From Rhipicephalus microplus (Eukaryota; Arthropoda; Arachnida; Ixodida; Ixodidae): 64,000 nucleotides of DNA. Shown one piece after another: positions 21,835 through 34,800 of this stretch; within the stretch, counting starts at the first letter, position 1; each line of letters starts with the position of its first letter. The DNA lies in the NCBI RefSeq assembly GCF_043290135.1, contig NC_134701.1, forward strand, positions 35,553,501 through 35,617,500, read 5' to 3'. The notes beneath the pieces are model-generated. The model made no database searches, had not been told where the DNA came from, and was given only the letters and a program-made list of their open reading frames with translations. The position numbers and the translations under genes were made by a program.

Positions 21835-24800
21835 GCTCCCACCTAGGAGCCAACGGAGAGACCGTGTCTCCCGGCAGTAGAGGTGTGCGCCGACTGGTTG
21901 GCGCGCCGCCGACGTTTTTCATCGACGCAATCGGCGCGCCATTTATGCGCAAGTACTGACTTTTCACAGATGTGTCTTTTTCTTTTTCATCTTGATTTAT
22001 AGCTTCGTTTCACATTTATGTAGCCAGTAAAAAACAGGCTTCTTAGTTATCTTCATCCAGCTTCAGAGACCGAGAGTACCACTATTAACAGTGGCAAAAG
22101 CTAGTTCGGCGGCCGCTGCATGAAATGACATAATGGACAAATCGACAAAAAATAAGTATAATATTGTGTAGTTCTTCACCTAACGCGCTGCATTCGTGCT
22201 GCACTGCTACCACTTCATTTCTTCTGTGTATACGCCCTGTTTCGGGCACGATCATAGGCTGCCATCTTGGACTGATAATGGTGCCGTTTTACATCCATAT
22301 GAATATTATATATACGTTGATGGTAGCATCATGGAGGCTTGATGGGAGCTTCTGAGAGCTGGTTCAGAGCGTCTCGGTGCTCGCGCTTTACCCCCTGGTC
22401 TTCTGAAAATTCTTTGCAGGAGAAAACAATGGACAGTTTGCAATAATCTGCTAGGCAGCTTTTCCGTAAGGTTAGTTTTTCAAACAATAACTCTCGTTCA
22501 CAGGCTGCTTTTCTCACTCATTTCGTTTTTGCCATTCCTTTTTTTTTGAGATCTTGTTGTGCTCACGTGCCTTCGCTGGAATTTGGAGAGGTCACATTTT
22601 GTTGTACTCGCGTGCTCAAAATGAGAAATAAAAGCAGTATGTGAACGAGAGTTTTTGGTTGGAAAACAAACCTTACAGGAAAGCCGCCTTGCAGATCACT
22701 GTAAACTGACAGACTGCATGTCCATTCAGTTCAGGGCAGTCCGAAAAAATTGTCCTCTTCATCTCTGCCCGCCAAATGGGGGGGGGGGGGGTAGTGGTTA
22801 GAAGAAGGCGCCTAATTTCTGCAGCCCAGCAGGGAGCGCAGGGCGCAGCGAATAAGGATTAAAAAATCGAGAGAAGGAGAAAGAGAGAGAAAGTCAAATA
22901 CGGCCTTCTTTTCAACCCAGGAAAAGGAGAAAGTAAACGTTCAGTTCGTCACACGGCGAGAGAGAAACATAACGTAGTTCACAGTGCAATAATACGCACA
23001 ACACATCACAGTGCAATAACATTGCATCGCATGCGCAGAATAGGGTCTGCAGCGCTAGGCAGGCTAGGGCTTGTGAGAATGGAAGACTTGCAAGCACCGC
23101 AGAGTGTGGGAAACATACCTGACGAGGGATCTCAAGCTTTCGGCTAATTGTTCAGCGCGTCTGGTGGCACGTCGAACAAAATAAGTAGCCTCGATTTCAA
23201 ACAGCTCTTCCTAGGTCGTCAGTCAGTCAGGCGTGTCCAAAAAGTTTTTGACAAGGGGAGCCAACAGCCCCAAAAAAGACGAAGTATGACTTTCATGTTG
23301 TCGCCGCTTTTGGCGCACCTCGAGAGCGCTGATCCGGAACAAATCAGAGTAGGCTTAGCTGCAATCGTCCCCCGCGTCCAAGCGGCACCAGGCCAGGGAG
23401 GCCGATCTTAACATCTTTTACAGACACACGCACATAAGCACGCACAGTTTCACTCCAAGAGGGAATTGGCAGTGGTCACAATGACGTACCTAACGTGCAT
23501 CTACTATAAAAAGGCGTGCAGTGTATGCGATAGCTTTTTTTTAAGTCTTGTAATTCTAGTATATTTTCATTATGCTGCCTAGGTATGAGGCGGTTGTTAC
23601 TCGCATATATTTGGGTTAAAGTACTACAAATATTTATTCGCCGCGCATGACTTCTAGAAATGATACTCCGAGAAAAAGGAAATCGCTCCAACATTTTTAA
23701 AACTAAGTTTGCTCGTGGGAGTACTTGTTCTCTGTCTGCGCTTTTCCATGGTTCATGAGTGTTAAGCCCCGCTGCCACTTCTAGAGAATGGTGTACAATA
23801 AGCGGTATCAACGCAGTTACAGGAATTTATACAGACTACCAAGCATACGATCACCAGGCATTTTCCCTCCGGCATATTTTCATTAAAAGAAGCGACATAT
23901 TTTTGCTGAAAACCCGATTTATGCACTGGGGCCCGGTGCACAGATGTTGCATGTTGCAACTCTTGATAATGGAGAGTGCGAAGACGGCAAGTAAGAGCCT
24001 CTATGCTATTGTCTGTGCGTCCGGTGTAACGAAAATTTCTAGTCCTGAGAGTATTGGGTTAAACCATGCACTTTGCGCATCACTATTTTTCATCATGGCG
24101 TTTCTGAATAAAATTTTTGAGTGGTCCTATGTGGAGCTCGCGGCAGTAGTGCCGATGTACTATTTGGTGCTAGTACAAAGAGAAAACTAGCTTGTATCTC
24201 TTCTTCAATGAGTCCATAAATTAACCCTATCCTAGGGGGCTGCACAGAAGACTATACGCCTGACACACTTGGAAAAGTAAAGCACAAAATAAAAGACAAC
24301 TTCTGCTAATTGAAGGACTTGTAGACCACCACCATCTAGACTGTGGTGTTCTGCAGAAAGATGTTGAGCCAATGACGCGCCGCATTAGGTTCTAAATTTA
24401 ACATTGATGTGTGCAGACCGAAATATACTCAGCGCATTTGCTAGCAGCCTCCCCTGTGTACCGACTGTAAGTTTTTTTTTCCAAAAAAGCTTTTTTTTAG
24501 TGAGTTAAATAATTTTGAATTGGCGTTCTACTGATCCCAGTCCTCGCATGTGTTTAAATGAAGGTGGTTGGTTTATGCCTTAAGCAATGCATCCTAGCAT
24601 TAAGTGCAAGCTCAGCATATGCAAAAAACATCTAGATAGCATATCCAGCTCTCTAAGTACTTATTCAAATTATTTCCGTGCAAGTATTAGCTTTAGTCAA
24701 CGAGGAGTTCGAATACCTTTAGAGTGCACCACGTGGACATCTAGTGACACTCTGAAAGGATACCGACGTGTCAACCTCCTCGTTAGTTACACCCAAAGAT

Positions 24801-25119
24801 TTATAAATTGATACAGCACAACGATCATGCAAAGAATCCGAGAAAAAAAATGTATGCTTCGCGGCAGATAAGTTGCAATTATAAACCAACACATGATTAC
24901 TGGTTAATTTAATATGGTCCCTCAAATAATATTCAGTTATTTCAAAACTGTGACTTCTCTGTCATGCATCATTTTTTTTTTAATTTTATGAATTCTTTGC
25001 TCTTGTCGCACAGGTTGGTATCACTTCCCGGTAAGCGGAGAGCTGCACGTGGTTTAAATGCACCTGGGTAGGGTTCGCATTTATTGTTGACTAAGGCTAT
25101 ATTAATGTGGCCACGCACT
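21835..25119. other. Unexplained stretch, no gene supported
   Basis: Includes a palindrome GTTGGCTCC/GGAGCCAAC at 21831-21853 next to the P-like element end, a G14 run near 22780, and open frames at 23148-23411 and 23759-24190 that show no recognisable motif. No splice-supported host exon is evident. Mostly AT-rich. Confidence 0.4.
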
Positions 25120-25941
25120 CAAAACGCCGAAAATCGAAATGACGAACTATTTGAATGCCGAAATTTAGAACACCGAAAAATCAAAAAGCCGATTATACAA
25201 GATACCGAAAGTGAAAAATGTCAAAAAATCAAAACACCTAACTATCCAAACGCCGAAATATCAAAATGTCTGCGTCACCTAGCTATACTGGAAGATGAAG
25301 TATCTAGCTAAATTAGAGGTTACGCCAGCACACTCGCTCACCCTCATTTCCAGTTGTCTCTTTACATTTATCTCAAGCCTTCATAAAAATAGCAAACTAT
25401 AAATTTTCCCACCTCCAATCGCACATCAGATTGATTTCTTGCTTATCGCAAGCAGTTTGCTCTGTAAGCAGTGGGGTTGTCGCTCCCTTGACGATGTCTT
25501 CAAGTCTGGCTTGCTTCCTCTTCATGGTAGTAATAAACCGAAATTGCATGGCTATCGTAGATCACTTTCTTCGAGATTGTTATGCGAGTACCTTCTACAG
25601 GAAGGTCGGTAGTCACTCTGGCGTTGCAGTCTCTTCACTTCTCGCACCTCCAATAGTGCCTAGAATGCACCTTTTTGTCAACAACATAAACATAACCACA
25701 ACTGCACCAAAGTATTGGTTTTCCTTTTCGGTAACACACCGCGCCACATCTTCGTCCATTTGCCTCCGAATCAGGGGTATTCGCGTGCATGGTTCAAGGA
25801 ATTTTCGGCGATACGTCTTTTCAGCATTTTGATTTTCCAGCATTCGTTATTTTAGGTGTTTCGATTCTATGGCATTTAATTTTTCAGCTTTTTGACATTC
25901 GACCTTTTAATAAATCGGCATCTTGATTTTCGACATTTTGA
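25120..25941. repeat. Long fold-back with CGAAAATCAAAATGC subrepeats
   Basis: The left arm (about 25120-25275) is a series of degenerate units of the type CCGAAAATCGAAATG, and the right arm (about 25815-25941) is the same series in inverted orientation, ending TTTTCGACATTTTG. The core between them (25275-25815) has no recognisable coding. Arms made of internal subrepeats resemble fold-back type DNA elements; no clear target duplication was seen. Confidence 0.65.
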
Positions 25942-27469
25942 TAGGGACCCAAGCTGATACTCCCAAATAAATCACTTCAATTAGCCTGAACGAAGCCTAA
26001 TATGTTCTCTAAATTCTCCTCGCTTCCACACAGCTTGTATGTCATGCTAGGATTCATTGTTACAAGGTATGAACACGTGCAAGCACACATATAACTTAGA
26101 TAAGCCGAAGATAACTAGTGAATAATTTTCTCACCTAAAACAAACAGTAAACAAAAACTTTCAGTCACTACGCAATGAAAATCACTACTAAATCAAGTGT
26201 TCAGTATATTTTACCTGGAACACGTCAATGTTAAACTTACGACCCCTTATGAGCAAAAAAAAAAGCTTTTTTAGCTAAATTTGACGCCAGTTGTCCACAC
26301 TATTTTGCATTACGTACGTTTAAAATTATTTTTCGCCTACAGGAAAACTACTTGACAATTCGTTAATACAATCTATTTCATGTCACTATTATCTGTCTAC
26401 GGAAAAAACCTCCAATGTGGGCCATATTTCTCTTTCTTAAGGCAGCAATAAACACCCATGAAAGGGTTCGTAAAAATTATTTCAACTTAAAAGGACACCC
26501 CTGTTCAATTGGACAAACTTTTCTTTATTTTAATATAAGAGTGAGTTAGTGAAAATATTATTGAGAATGTAGAAACAATTTTTGACATTACATTTTACGA
26601 GTCAAGCTTCAAGCTTTCCGAAAACAATTCGCATGCGTCTTACGGTACTGAAAAATGTCTGGCAAGAAACATTTCAGGGGAAAATCCCTTGCTCTATAAA
26701 TAGATGATCCTCAGTTTTTTAAAGCTAATCTATCATGGTCGAGCGCCAAGGTTTGGAGAGATAGCGTGGAATGGCCCAGTGATAACACTTGCCATATAAA
26801 GCTGTTTGTTTGCTCTAGATTGAGGTATAAAGTTAATTTTCACTTGGAGCCCCATGTGGTGTAAATTTTGTCTCAATGTGAACCCAAATTACGATTTTCT
26901 TAAGCCCGTATTTTTTTCTCACAAAATTAAAAAAAACTTTAGTCCTCTAAAAATATAGGCATAATGTACCCTCCACAGTGCAAGCATTTTCTTACTCAGG
27001 TATTTATGCATAGCCCAACAACACCAAGAACTAAATCACGGGCAGCGTCAGGATTATTTTACTGGCGGGGCACTCATGATAAGTGAGTTCCTTAAGGGTG
27101 AGCAGGGAGGCAGAGAACTTAGCCATTGTGTTGTGACTATGTTCTCTCTTGGGAGGGGGGCAGTGGGGGGCAAGTGAAAATTGAGGGGGGGGTAGCTCCA
27201 GCTCCCCCGTGCCCACCCCTTGCGCCGCTACTTGGAAAAAATGCAAACAGAACATTTCGGCTGGATTTCTGGATGCTTGTATGACAGAAAAATAGCAGCA
27301 ATATTGTTCAGCTTTTAACACCTGGCACAAACGATTTTGCTTAACATGAAAACCAAATTCGCCATTCAAACGAGCAAGGTTATAGTAAATTTCGCAAACA
27401 ACACTCAGGCTACACTCTGCGAAATACCGAAAGATCCCACGTACGTTGGCAAAATAAATAGAACTAAGT
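25942..27469. other. AT-rich stretch, no gene recognised
   Basis: No coding signal. At 27120-27240 a G-rich tract (minus strand reading GGGGTGGGCACGGGGG) resembles the degraded terminus of a hAT-type MITE but lacks a partner end. Confidence 0.4.
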
Positions 27470-27735
27470 CAGACTAACTCAATAACCATATATAAAAATA
27501 TTTTGCTTTCGACTCACTCGGACTGAGACTAACGAAATTTCTCTCTATTTAAACTCACTCAGACTCAGACTCACCGATGTTTTTGTCAGCCGGATCCACT
27601 AACATTTTCCGCAAATATACCCACTCATACTCAGACTAATCAAAACGTTCCTACAGCGGACTTACTCGGACTCGTAGACTCGCCAAATGTTTCTAAAACA
27701 GACGCACTTGGACTGAAAATGAGCGATATTCGACT
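27470..27735. repeat. ACTCAGACTCA minisatellite
   Basis: About five degenerate units of ~45-50 bp, each with an ACTCACTCGGACTGAGACTMAC-like core followed by a T/A-rich spacer ending near ATTTC or GTTTCT. It is compositionally like, but not the same as, the arrays at 1451-2410 and 4798-5782. Confidence 0.6.
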
Positions 27736-27818
27736 TGGTCCGGCTCATACAATAAACGTCGAAGGAGCACCATTGAAAAACACATGTGAAAGAATTGCAA
27801 TCGCCAAGCAACCTAGAA

Positions 27819-28062
<244 letters not shown>

Positions 28063-28226
28063 AGGGAGAGAAGTGTATACCTAAGGGCTCGTATTTCCGT
28101 GTTTTAACACAATATTAAAGAGATATTACAGACAGTAATGCCAAGGAATGTACAGGGGAAGTTATTAGAACCAATGGAATACAAATAAGAAGAAAGAAAA
28201 AAGAAAAGTGGATGAAAAAATTACCA

Positions 28227-28298
28227 GCTGTGATCAGGAATAGAACCTACAACCTTCGAATAACGCGTTCGATGCTCTAACCACTGAGCTATCACAGC
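28227..28298 (-). tRNA. tRNA-like pol III unit 1 (damaged B box)
   Basis: 72-nt cloverleaf with a 7-bp acceptor containing one change and a B box reading GGTTCTATTCC instead of GGTTCGATTCC. The T6 tract follows. Probably the weakest member of the array. Confidence 0.5.
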
Positions 28299-28684
28299 GG
28301 CCGTCCCTCCATCCACTTTTTTGGGTTTATATGTGAATTTAGAAGTAGGAGTGACAGTCAGCGCCATCTATAAGCCAAACAACGAGTGTGAAAACACTCT
28401 TATTCGCATGTTTGGCGTCACGTAGCGCGTGAACTTATTATGAGCGGGCAGCTGATTAATTGTCCCTCTTATACAACCTAAACACACCAAGTCTGCCAGT
28501 ACGAGACCCTCGTTCAATGAAATAAGGGAGAGAAGTGTATACCTAAGGGCTCGTATTTCCGTGTTTTAACACAATATTAAAGAGATATTACAGACAGTAA
28601 TGCCAGGGAATGTACAGGGGAAGTTATTAGAACCAATGGAATGTAAATAAGAAGAAGAAAGAAAAGTGGATGAAAAAATTACCA

Positions 28685-28756
28685 GCTGTGAGCAGGAATC
28701 GAACCTACGACCTTCGAATAACGCGTTCGATACTCTAACCACTGAGCTATCACAGC
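28685..28756 (-). tRNA. tRNA-like pol III unit 2
   Basis: Perfect 7-bp acceptor GCTGTGA/TCACAGC, A box TAGCTCAGTGG, B box GGTTCGATTCC and T6 eight bases downstream. The anticodon loop differs from a normal tRNA by G at the position of invariant U33; read literally the anticodon is CGT. Likely a tRNA-derived module rather than a working tRNA. Confidence 0.6.
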
Positions 28757-29147
28757 GGCCGTCCCTCCGTCCACTTTTTTTGGGTTTATATGTGAATTTA
28801 GAAGTAGGAGTGACAGTCAGCGCCATCTATAAGCCAAACAACGAGTGTGAAAATATTCTTATTCGCATGTTTGGCGTCACGTAGCACGTGAACTTATTAT
28901 GAGCGGGCAGCTGATTAATTGTCCCTCCTATACAACCTAAACACACCAAGTCTGCCAGTACGAGACTTTCCTTCAATGAAATAAGGGAGAGAAGTGTATA
29001 CCTAAGGGCTCGTATTTCCGTGTTTGAACACAATATTAAAAAGATATTACAGACAGTAATGCCAAGGAATGTACAGGGGAAGTTATTAGAACCAATGGAA
29101 TGTAAATAAGAAGAAAGAAGAAAGAAAAGTGGATGAAAAAATTACCA

Positions 29148-29219
29148 GCTGTGAGCAGGAATAGAACCTACGACCTTCGAATAACGCGTTCGATGCTCTA
29201 ACCACTGAGCTATCACAGC
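29148..29219 (-). tRNA. tRNA-like pol III unit 3 (B box variant)
   Basis: Same cloverleaf as unit 2. The B box reads GGTTCTATTCC, one base off consensus. Terminator T6 present. Confidence 0.55.
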
Positions 29220-29609
29220 GGCCGTCCCTCCATCCACTTTTTTGGGTTTATATGTGAATTTAGAAGTAGGAGTGACAGTCAGCGCCATCTATAAGCCAAA
29301 CAACGAGTGTGAAAACACTCTTATTCGCATGTTTGGCGTCACGTAGCACGTGAACTTATTATGAGCGGGCAGCTGATTAATTGTCCCTCTTATACAACCT
29401 AAACACACCAAGTCTGCCAGTACGAGACCCTCGTTCAATGAAATAAGGGAGAGAAGTGTATACCTAAGGGTTCGTATTTCCGTGTTTTAACACAATATTA
29501 AAGAGATATTACAGACAGTAATGCCAAGGAATGTACAGGGGAAGTTATTAGAACCAATGGAATGTAAATAAGAAGAAAGAAGAAAGAAAAGTGGATGAAA
29601 AAATTACCA

Positions 29610-29681
29610 GCTGTGAGCAGGAATCGAACCTACGACCTTCGAATAACGCGTTCGATACTCTAACCACTGAGCTATCACAGC
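29610..29681 (-). tRNA. tRNA-like pol III unit 4
   Basis: Same cloverleaf with intact A and B boxes and T6. The base pair closing the D arm side of the anticodon stem carries a T for C change also seen in unit 2. Confidence 0.6.
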
Positions 29682-30065
29682 GGCCGTCTCTCCATCCACT
29701 TTTTTTGGGTTTATATGTGAATTTAGAAGTAGGAGTGACAGTCAGCGCCATCTATAAGCCAAACAACGAGTGTGAAAACACTCTTATTCGCATGTTTGGC
29801 GTCACGTAGCATGTGACCTTATTATGAGCGGGCAGCTGATTAATTGTCCCTCCTATACAACCTAAACACACCAAGTCTGCCAGTACGAGACCCTCGTTCA
29901 ATGAAATAAGGGAGAGAAGTGTATACCTAAGGGCTCGTATTTCCGTGTTTTAACACAATATTAAAACGATATTACAGACAGTAATGCCAAGAAATGTACA
30001 GGGGAAGTTATTAGAACCAATGGAATGTAAATAAGAAGAAAGAAAAGTGGATGAAAAAATTACCA

Positions 30066-30118
30066 GCTGTGAGCAGGAATCGAACCTACGACCTTCGAAT
30101 AACGCGTTCGATGCTCTT
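30066..30118 (-). pseudogene. tRNA-like unit 5, truncated at the array hinge
   Basis: The 3' half (anticodon arm, B box, acceptor 3' strand) is intact, but the sequence breaks off at 30118 inside the D arm, just before the central palindrome. The A box is lost. Confidence 0.75.
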
Positions 30119-30384
30119 CTCTTCTCTAATAAAGGAGAGAAGTATACACTTCTCTCCCTTATTTCATTGAACGAGGGTCTCGTACTGGCAGACTTGGTGT
30201 GTTTAGGTTGTATAAGAGGGACAATTGATCAGCTGCCCGCTCATAATAAGTTCACGTGCTACGTGACGCCAAACATGCAAATAAGAGTGTTTTCACACTC
30301 GTTGTTTGGCTTATAGATGGTGCTGACTGTCACTTCAACTTCTAAATTCACATATAAACCCAAAAAGTGGATGGAGGGACGGCC

Positions 30385-30456
30385 GCTGTGATAGCTCAGT
30401 GGTTAGAGCATCGAACGCGTTTTTCGAAGGTCGTAGGTTCGATTCCTGCTCACAGC
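30385..30456 (+). tRNA. tRNA-like pol III unit 6
   Basis: First plus-strand module after the hinge. 7-bp acceptor, A box TAGCTCAGTGG, B box GGTTCGATTCC and T6 at 30463-30468. The anticodon loop is CGCGTTT. Confidence 0.6.
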
Positions 30457-30839
30457 TGGTAATTTTTTCATCCACTTTTCTTTCTTCTTATTTACAATCC
30501 ATTGCTTCTAATAACTTCCTCTGTACATTCCTTGACAGTACTGTCTGTAATATCTCTTTAATATTGTGTTAAAACACGGAAATACGAGCCCTTAGGTACA
30601 CACTTCTCTCCCTTATTTTATTGAACGAGGGTCTCGTACTGGTAGACTTGGTGTGTTTAGGTTGTATAAGAGGGACAATTAATCAGCTGCCCGCTCATAA
30701 TAAGTTCACGTGCTACGTGACGCCAAACATGCGAATAAGAGTGTTTTCACACTCGTTGTTTGGCTTATAGATGGTGCTGACTGTCACTCCTACTTCTAAA
30801 TTCATATATAAACCCAAAAAAGGGGATGGAGGGACGGCC

Positions 30840-30911
30840 GCTGTGATAGCTCAGTGGTTAGAGCATCGAATGTGTTATTCGGAGGTCGTAGGTTCGGTTC
30901 CTGCTCACAGC
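30840..30911 (+). tRNA. tRNA-like pol III unit 7
   Basis: Acceptor intact. Anticodon arm altered (TGTGTTA loop, TTCGG side) and B box GGTTCGGTTCC. T6 follows. Confidence 0.5.
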
Positions 30912-31301
30912 TGGTAATTTTTTCATCCACTTTTCTTTCTTCTTTCTTCTTATTTACATTCTATTGGTTCTAATAACTTCCCCTGTACATTCCTTGGCAT
31001 TACTGTCTGTAATATCTCTTTAATATTGTGTTAAAACACGGAAATACGAGCCCTTAGGTATACACTTCTCTCCCTTATTTCATTGAACGAGGGTCTCGTA
31101 CTGGCAGACTTGGTGTGTTTAGGTTGTATAAGAGGGACAATTAATCAGCTGCCCACTCATAATAAGTTCACGTGCTACGTGACGCCAAACATGCGAATAA
31201 GAGTGTTTTCACACTCGTTGTTTGGCTTATAGATGGCGCTGACTGTCACTCCTACTTCTAAATTCACATATAAACCCAAAAAAGTGGATGGAGGGACGGC
31301 C

Positions 31302-31373
31302 GCTGTGATAGCTCCGTGGTTAGAGCATCGAACGCGTTATTCGAAGGTCGTAGGTTCGATTCCTGCTCACAGC
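31302..31373 (+). tRNA. tRNA-like pol III unit 8
   Basis: Acceptor and B box intact; A box reads TAGCTCCGTGG (one change). T6 follows at 31380. The unit runs into (TA)n at 31474. Confidence 0.55.
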
Positions 31374-31471
31374 TGGTAATTTTTTCATCCACTTTTCTTT
31401 CTTCTTTCTTCTTATTTACATTCCATTGGTTCTAATAACTTCCCCTGTACATTCCTTGGCATTACTGTCTG

Positions 31472-31820
<349 letters not shown>

Positions 31821-31883
31821 TTATCCCCCTCCTCAGACGCATCGTCCCGATGCTTAAGACAGTGAAAAGATACAAGCGCACTC

Positions 31884-34800
31884 TCACTCGCTTTGCGACA
31901 ATCTGTCATGATAGGGTTTCATGCAGACTACGTGTACCACTTCCGTGGGATTGCGGCGTCTTGAACTCGCGTGTCCAGCTGTTCTGACTTCATAAGGGAC
32001 GTTGCTGATACGGTTGAGTACTTCATAAGGGCCGAAGTATCGGCAAAGAAGCTTTTCAGAGAGTCTGTGGCGGCGCACTGGTATCCATATCCACACTTTG
32101 TCACCGGGATGATAAAGTGCGTCACTGCGTCGCTTGTTGTACCGACTAGAATCGACGTGCTGTTGGTGGCGTAATCGGTATCTTGCCATTTGCCGTGCTT
32201 CTTCGGCTCTTTGCAAGAAGTCATCTAAGTCAGGTGGATAGCTGCTTTCGTCCTGTAGTCGTAACATGGCATCCAGCGGGTGGTCACTCTTTGGCCGAAT
32301 ACTAGTTCGAAAGGAGCAACGTGGGTTGTTCCTTGAACGGCTGTATTATAAGCGTATGTTACGTAAAGTAATATTTCATCCCACTGTTTATGTTCAACAT
32401 CGACATACATTGATAGCATGTCGGTCAGAGTTCGGTTGAGGCGTTCGGTTAAGCCATTTGACTGAGGGTGACACGCCGTTGTTCTTCTGTGATCGGTATT
32501 TGTCATGCGCAAATGGCATTGCATTAGGTATGCAGTAAATGCGGTGCCCCGATCCGTAATAACGACGATGGGCGCACCATGTCTGAGCACTATGTTGTTC
32601 ACAAAGAACTTGGCGACTTCGGCAGCTGTCGCACTGTACAGAGAGTCAGTCTCAGCATAACGGGTCAGATAGTCTGTGGCTACGACTATCCATTTCTTGC
32701 CTGCACACGATGTCGGGAAAGGTCCTAGGAAGTCCATGCCGACTTGTTGGAATGGGTCATCTGTAGGGTCTATTGGCTAGAGAAGGCCGGCTGGTTTTAC
32801 GGGTGGAATTTTGCGCCGTTGACATTAACGACAAGTTTTCACGTAGCGCTGCAATGATGCGAGCGACTTAGGCCAATAGTATTTCAAGTGAATCCTGGCG
32901 AATGTTCGGCTCACACCCATGTGTCCAGATGTTGGCTCGTCGTGGCATGCGTGCAGAATTTTCTCTCGCATGGCTGTGGGCACGACTAGTAAAAACGTTT
33001 CACCATTAGGTTCGAAGTTCCTCCTGTAAAGGACACTTCCTCGAAGGCAGAACGCGGAGAGCCCTCTGGAGAATATGTGAGGGACTTGAACGTCGAGACC
33101 TTGCAGGCGTTGTATAAGCGCCAGCAAATCCGGGTCATCTCGTTGTAGTTGAGCTATTTCGGATGCGTCGACAACGCCTAGAAACGGGAAGTCTTCCTCT
33201 TCAGGTACACTTGGATCGACGGGAGAGCGTGACAGGCAGTCGGCATCACTGTGTTTCCTTCCAGATTTGTACACGACCGTAATGTCATATTCCTGCAGCC
33301 TGAGGCTCCATCTTGCTAGTCGACCTGACGGGTCCTTGAGATTTGCTAGCCAGCATAGAGCATGGTGGTCACTGACAGCTCTGAACGGTCTACCATAAAG
33401 GTAGGGTCGAAACTTGTTTATTGCCCAGATGACTGAGAGGCACTCTTTTTCAGTTGCAGAGTAGTTAGCCTCCGCTTTTGATAGTTTGCGGCTGGCATAG
33501 GCTAACACTTTCTCTTGACCATTTTGCCACTTGACAAGGATGGCGCCGAGGCCGACATTGCTGACATCGGTATGGACTTCAGTGTCGGCTGTCTCATCAA
33601 AATGGGCAAGTATTGGTGAACACTGTAGTCGTCTTCTTAATTCGTCAAAAGCTTTCTGTTGTTCGCTTTCCCATGTGAAGGGCACGTCGTCTTTCGTCAG
33701 TTTTGTTAGAGGATCCGCAATCTTTGAGAAATTTTCAACAAATCGCCTATAGTAGGCACATAAACCCAAAAATCGATGCAGTGACTTTTTGTCTCTGGGT
33801 GTAGGGAACCTCTGAACAGCGGCTGTCTTTTCGGGATCAGGATGAACACCATCGGAACTAATGACATGTTCAAGGAATCGCAGCTCTTCGAAGCCGAAGT
33901 GACATTTTTTGGGTTTGATTGTCAATTTTGCTGACCGGATGGCTTCTAATACCTTGCGTAGTCGCTCTAGATGTTTGTCAAACGTTGCAGAGAATACCAC
34001 CACGTCATCCAAATACACTAGGCATGACTGCCATTTCAATCCGGCAAGGACAGTGTCCATCAATCGCTGGAACGTTGCTGGTGCGGAACAGAGGCCGAAT
34101 GGAAGCGCTTTAAATTCGTAGAGGCCGTCTGGTGTTACGAATGCCGTTTTTTCATGGTCCCGCTCGTCGACCTCTATTTGCCAATATCCGCTTTTCAGAT
34201 CTAAGGAGGAGAAAAACTTTGCGGATCGCAACCGATCAAGTGTATCGTCGATACGTGGCAAGGGGTAGACATCTCGTTTAGTTACACTGTTCAGTTTTCT
34301 GTAGTCGACACAAAATCCAAGTGTGTTGTCTTTCTTCTTAACGAGCACTACGAGGGACGCCCATGGACTATTCGAAGGCTGGATGACATCATCCGAAAGC
34401 ATCTCCTCCACTTGCTTCTTGATAATTTCCCGTTCTTTCTGTGACACCCGATATGGATGCTGGCATATAGGCCTCATGTCGTCTTGCGTTATAATTCTGT
34501 GTTTCGTGATTGAAGTGCGCTGGACCTTCGAGGCACTTGAAAAGCAATCAGAGAATTCTTTTACCAAGGCGTAAATCTGTTTCTTTTGACGGTCCGGAAG
34601 GCTCTGATTGATGGTCACGGATGTGTCGATGTTGCAGGCCACTGGTCGAGTGGTTGATGTCGTTAAGCTGCATAGTTCAGTCGCCATACAGAAGTCGTGT
34701 AAATAGGCAATAGCCGTGCCTTGAGCGATGTGTTGAAGTTCATTGGAGAAATTTGTGAGTAGGACATCTGCACGGCCTTTCGTCAAGTGAACAAGACCCC

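Noticed and set aside
21674..21967. 97-codon minus-strand frame across the P-like element end
   Set aside because: It runs through the terminal inverted repeat and has no start or motif independent of it.
23148..23411. 87-codon plus-strand frame
   Set aside because: No recognisable domain; could be a remnant but I cannot support a call.
23759..24190. 143-codon plus-strand frame
   Set aside because: Composition looks non-coding and no motif is seen.
28685..28756. Functional tRNA-Thr(CGT) gene
   Set aside because: The cloverleaf is good but the loop has G where U33 is invariant, and it lies in a tandem 460-bp repeat; treated as tRNA-like.
33531..34574. Plus-strand frames opposite Gypsy C pol
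   Set aside because: Antisense shadows of the pol frame.
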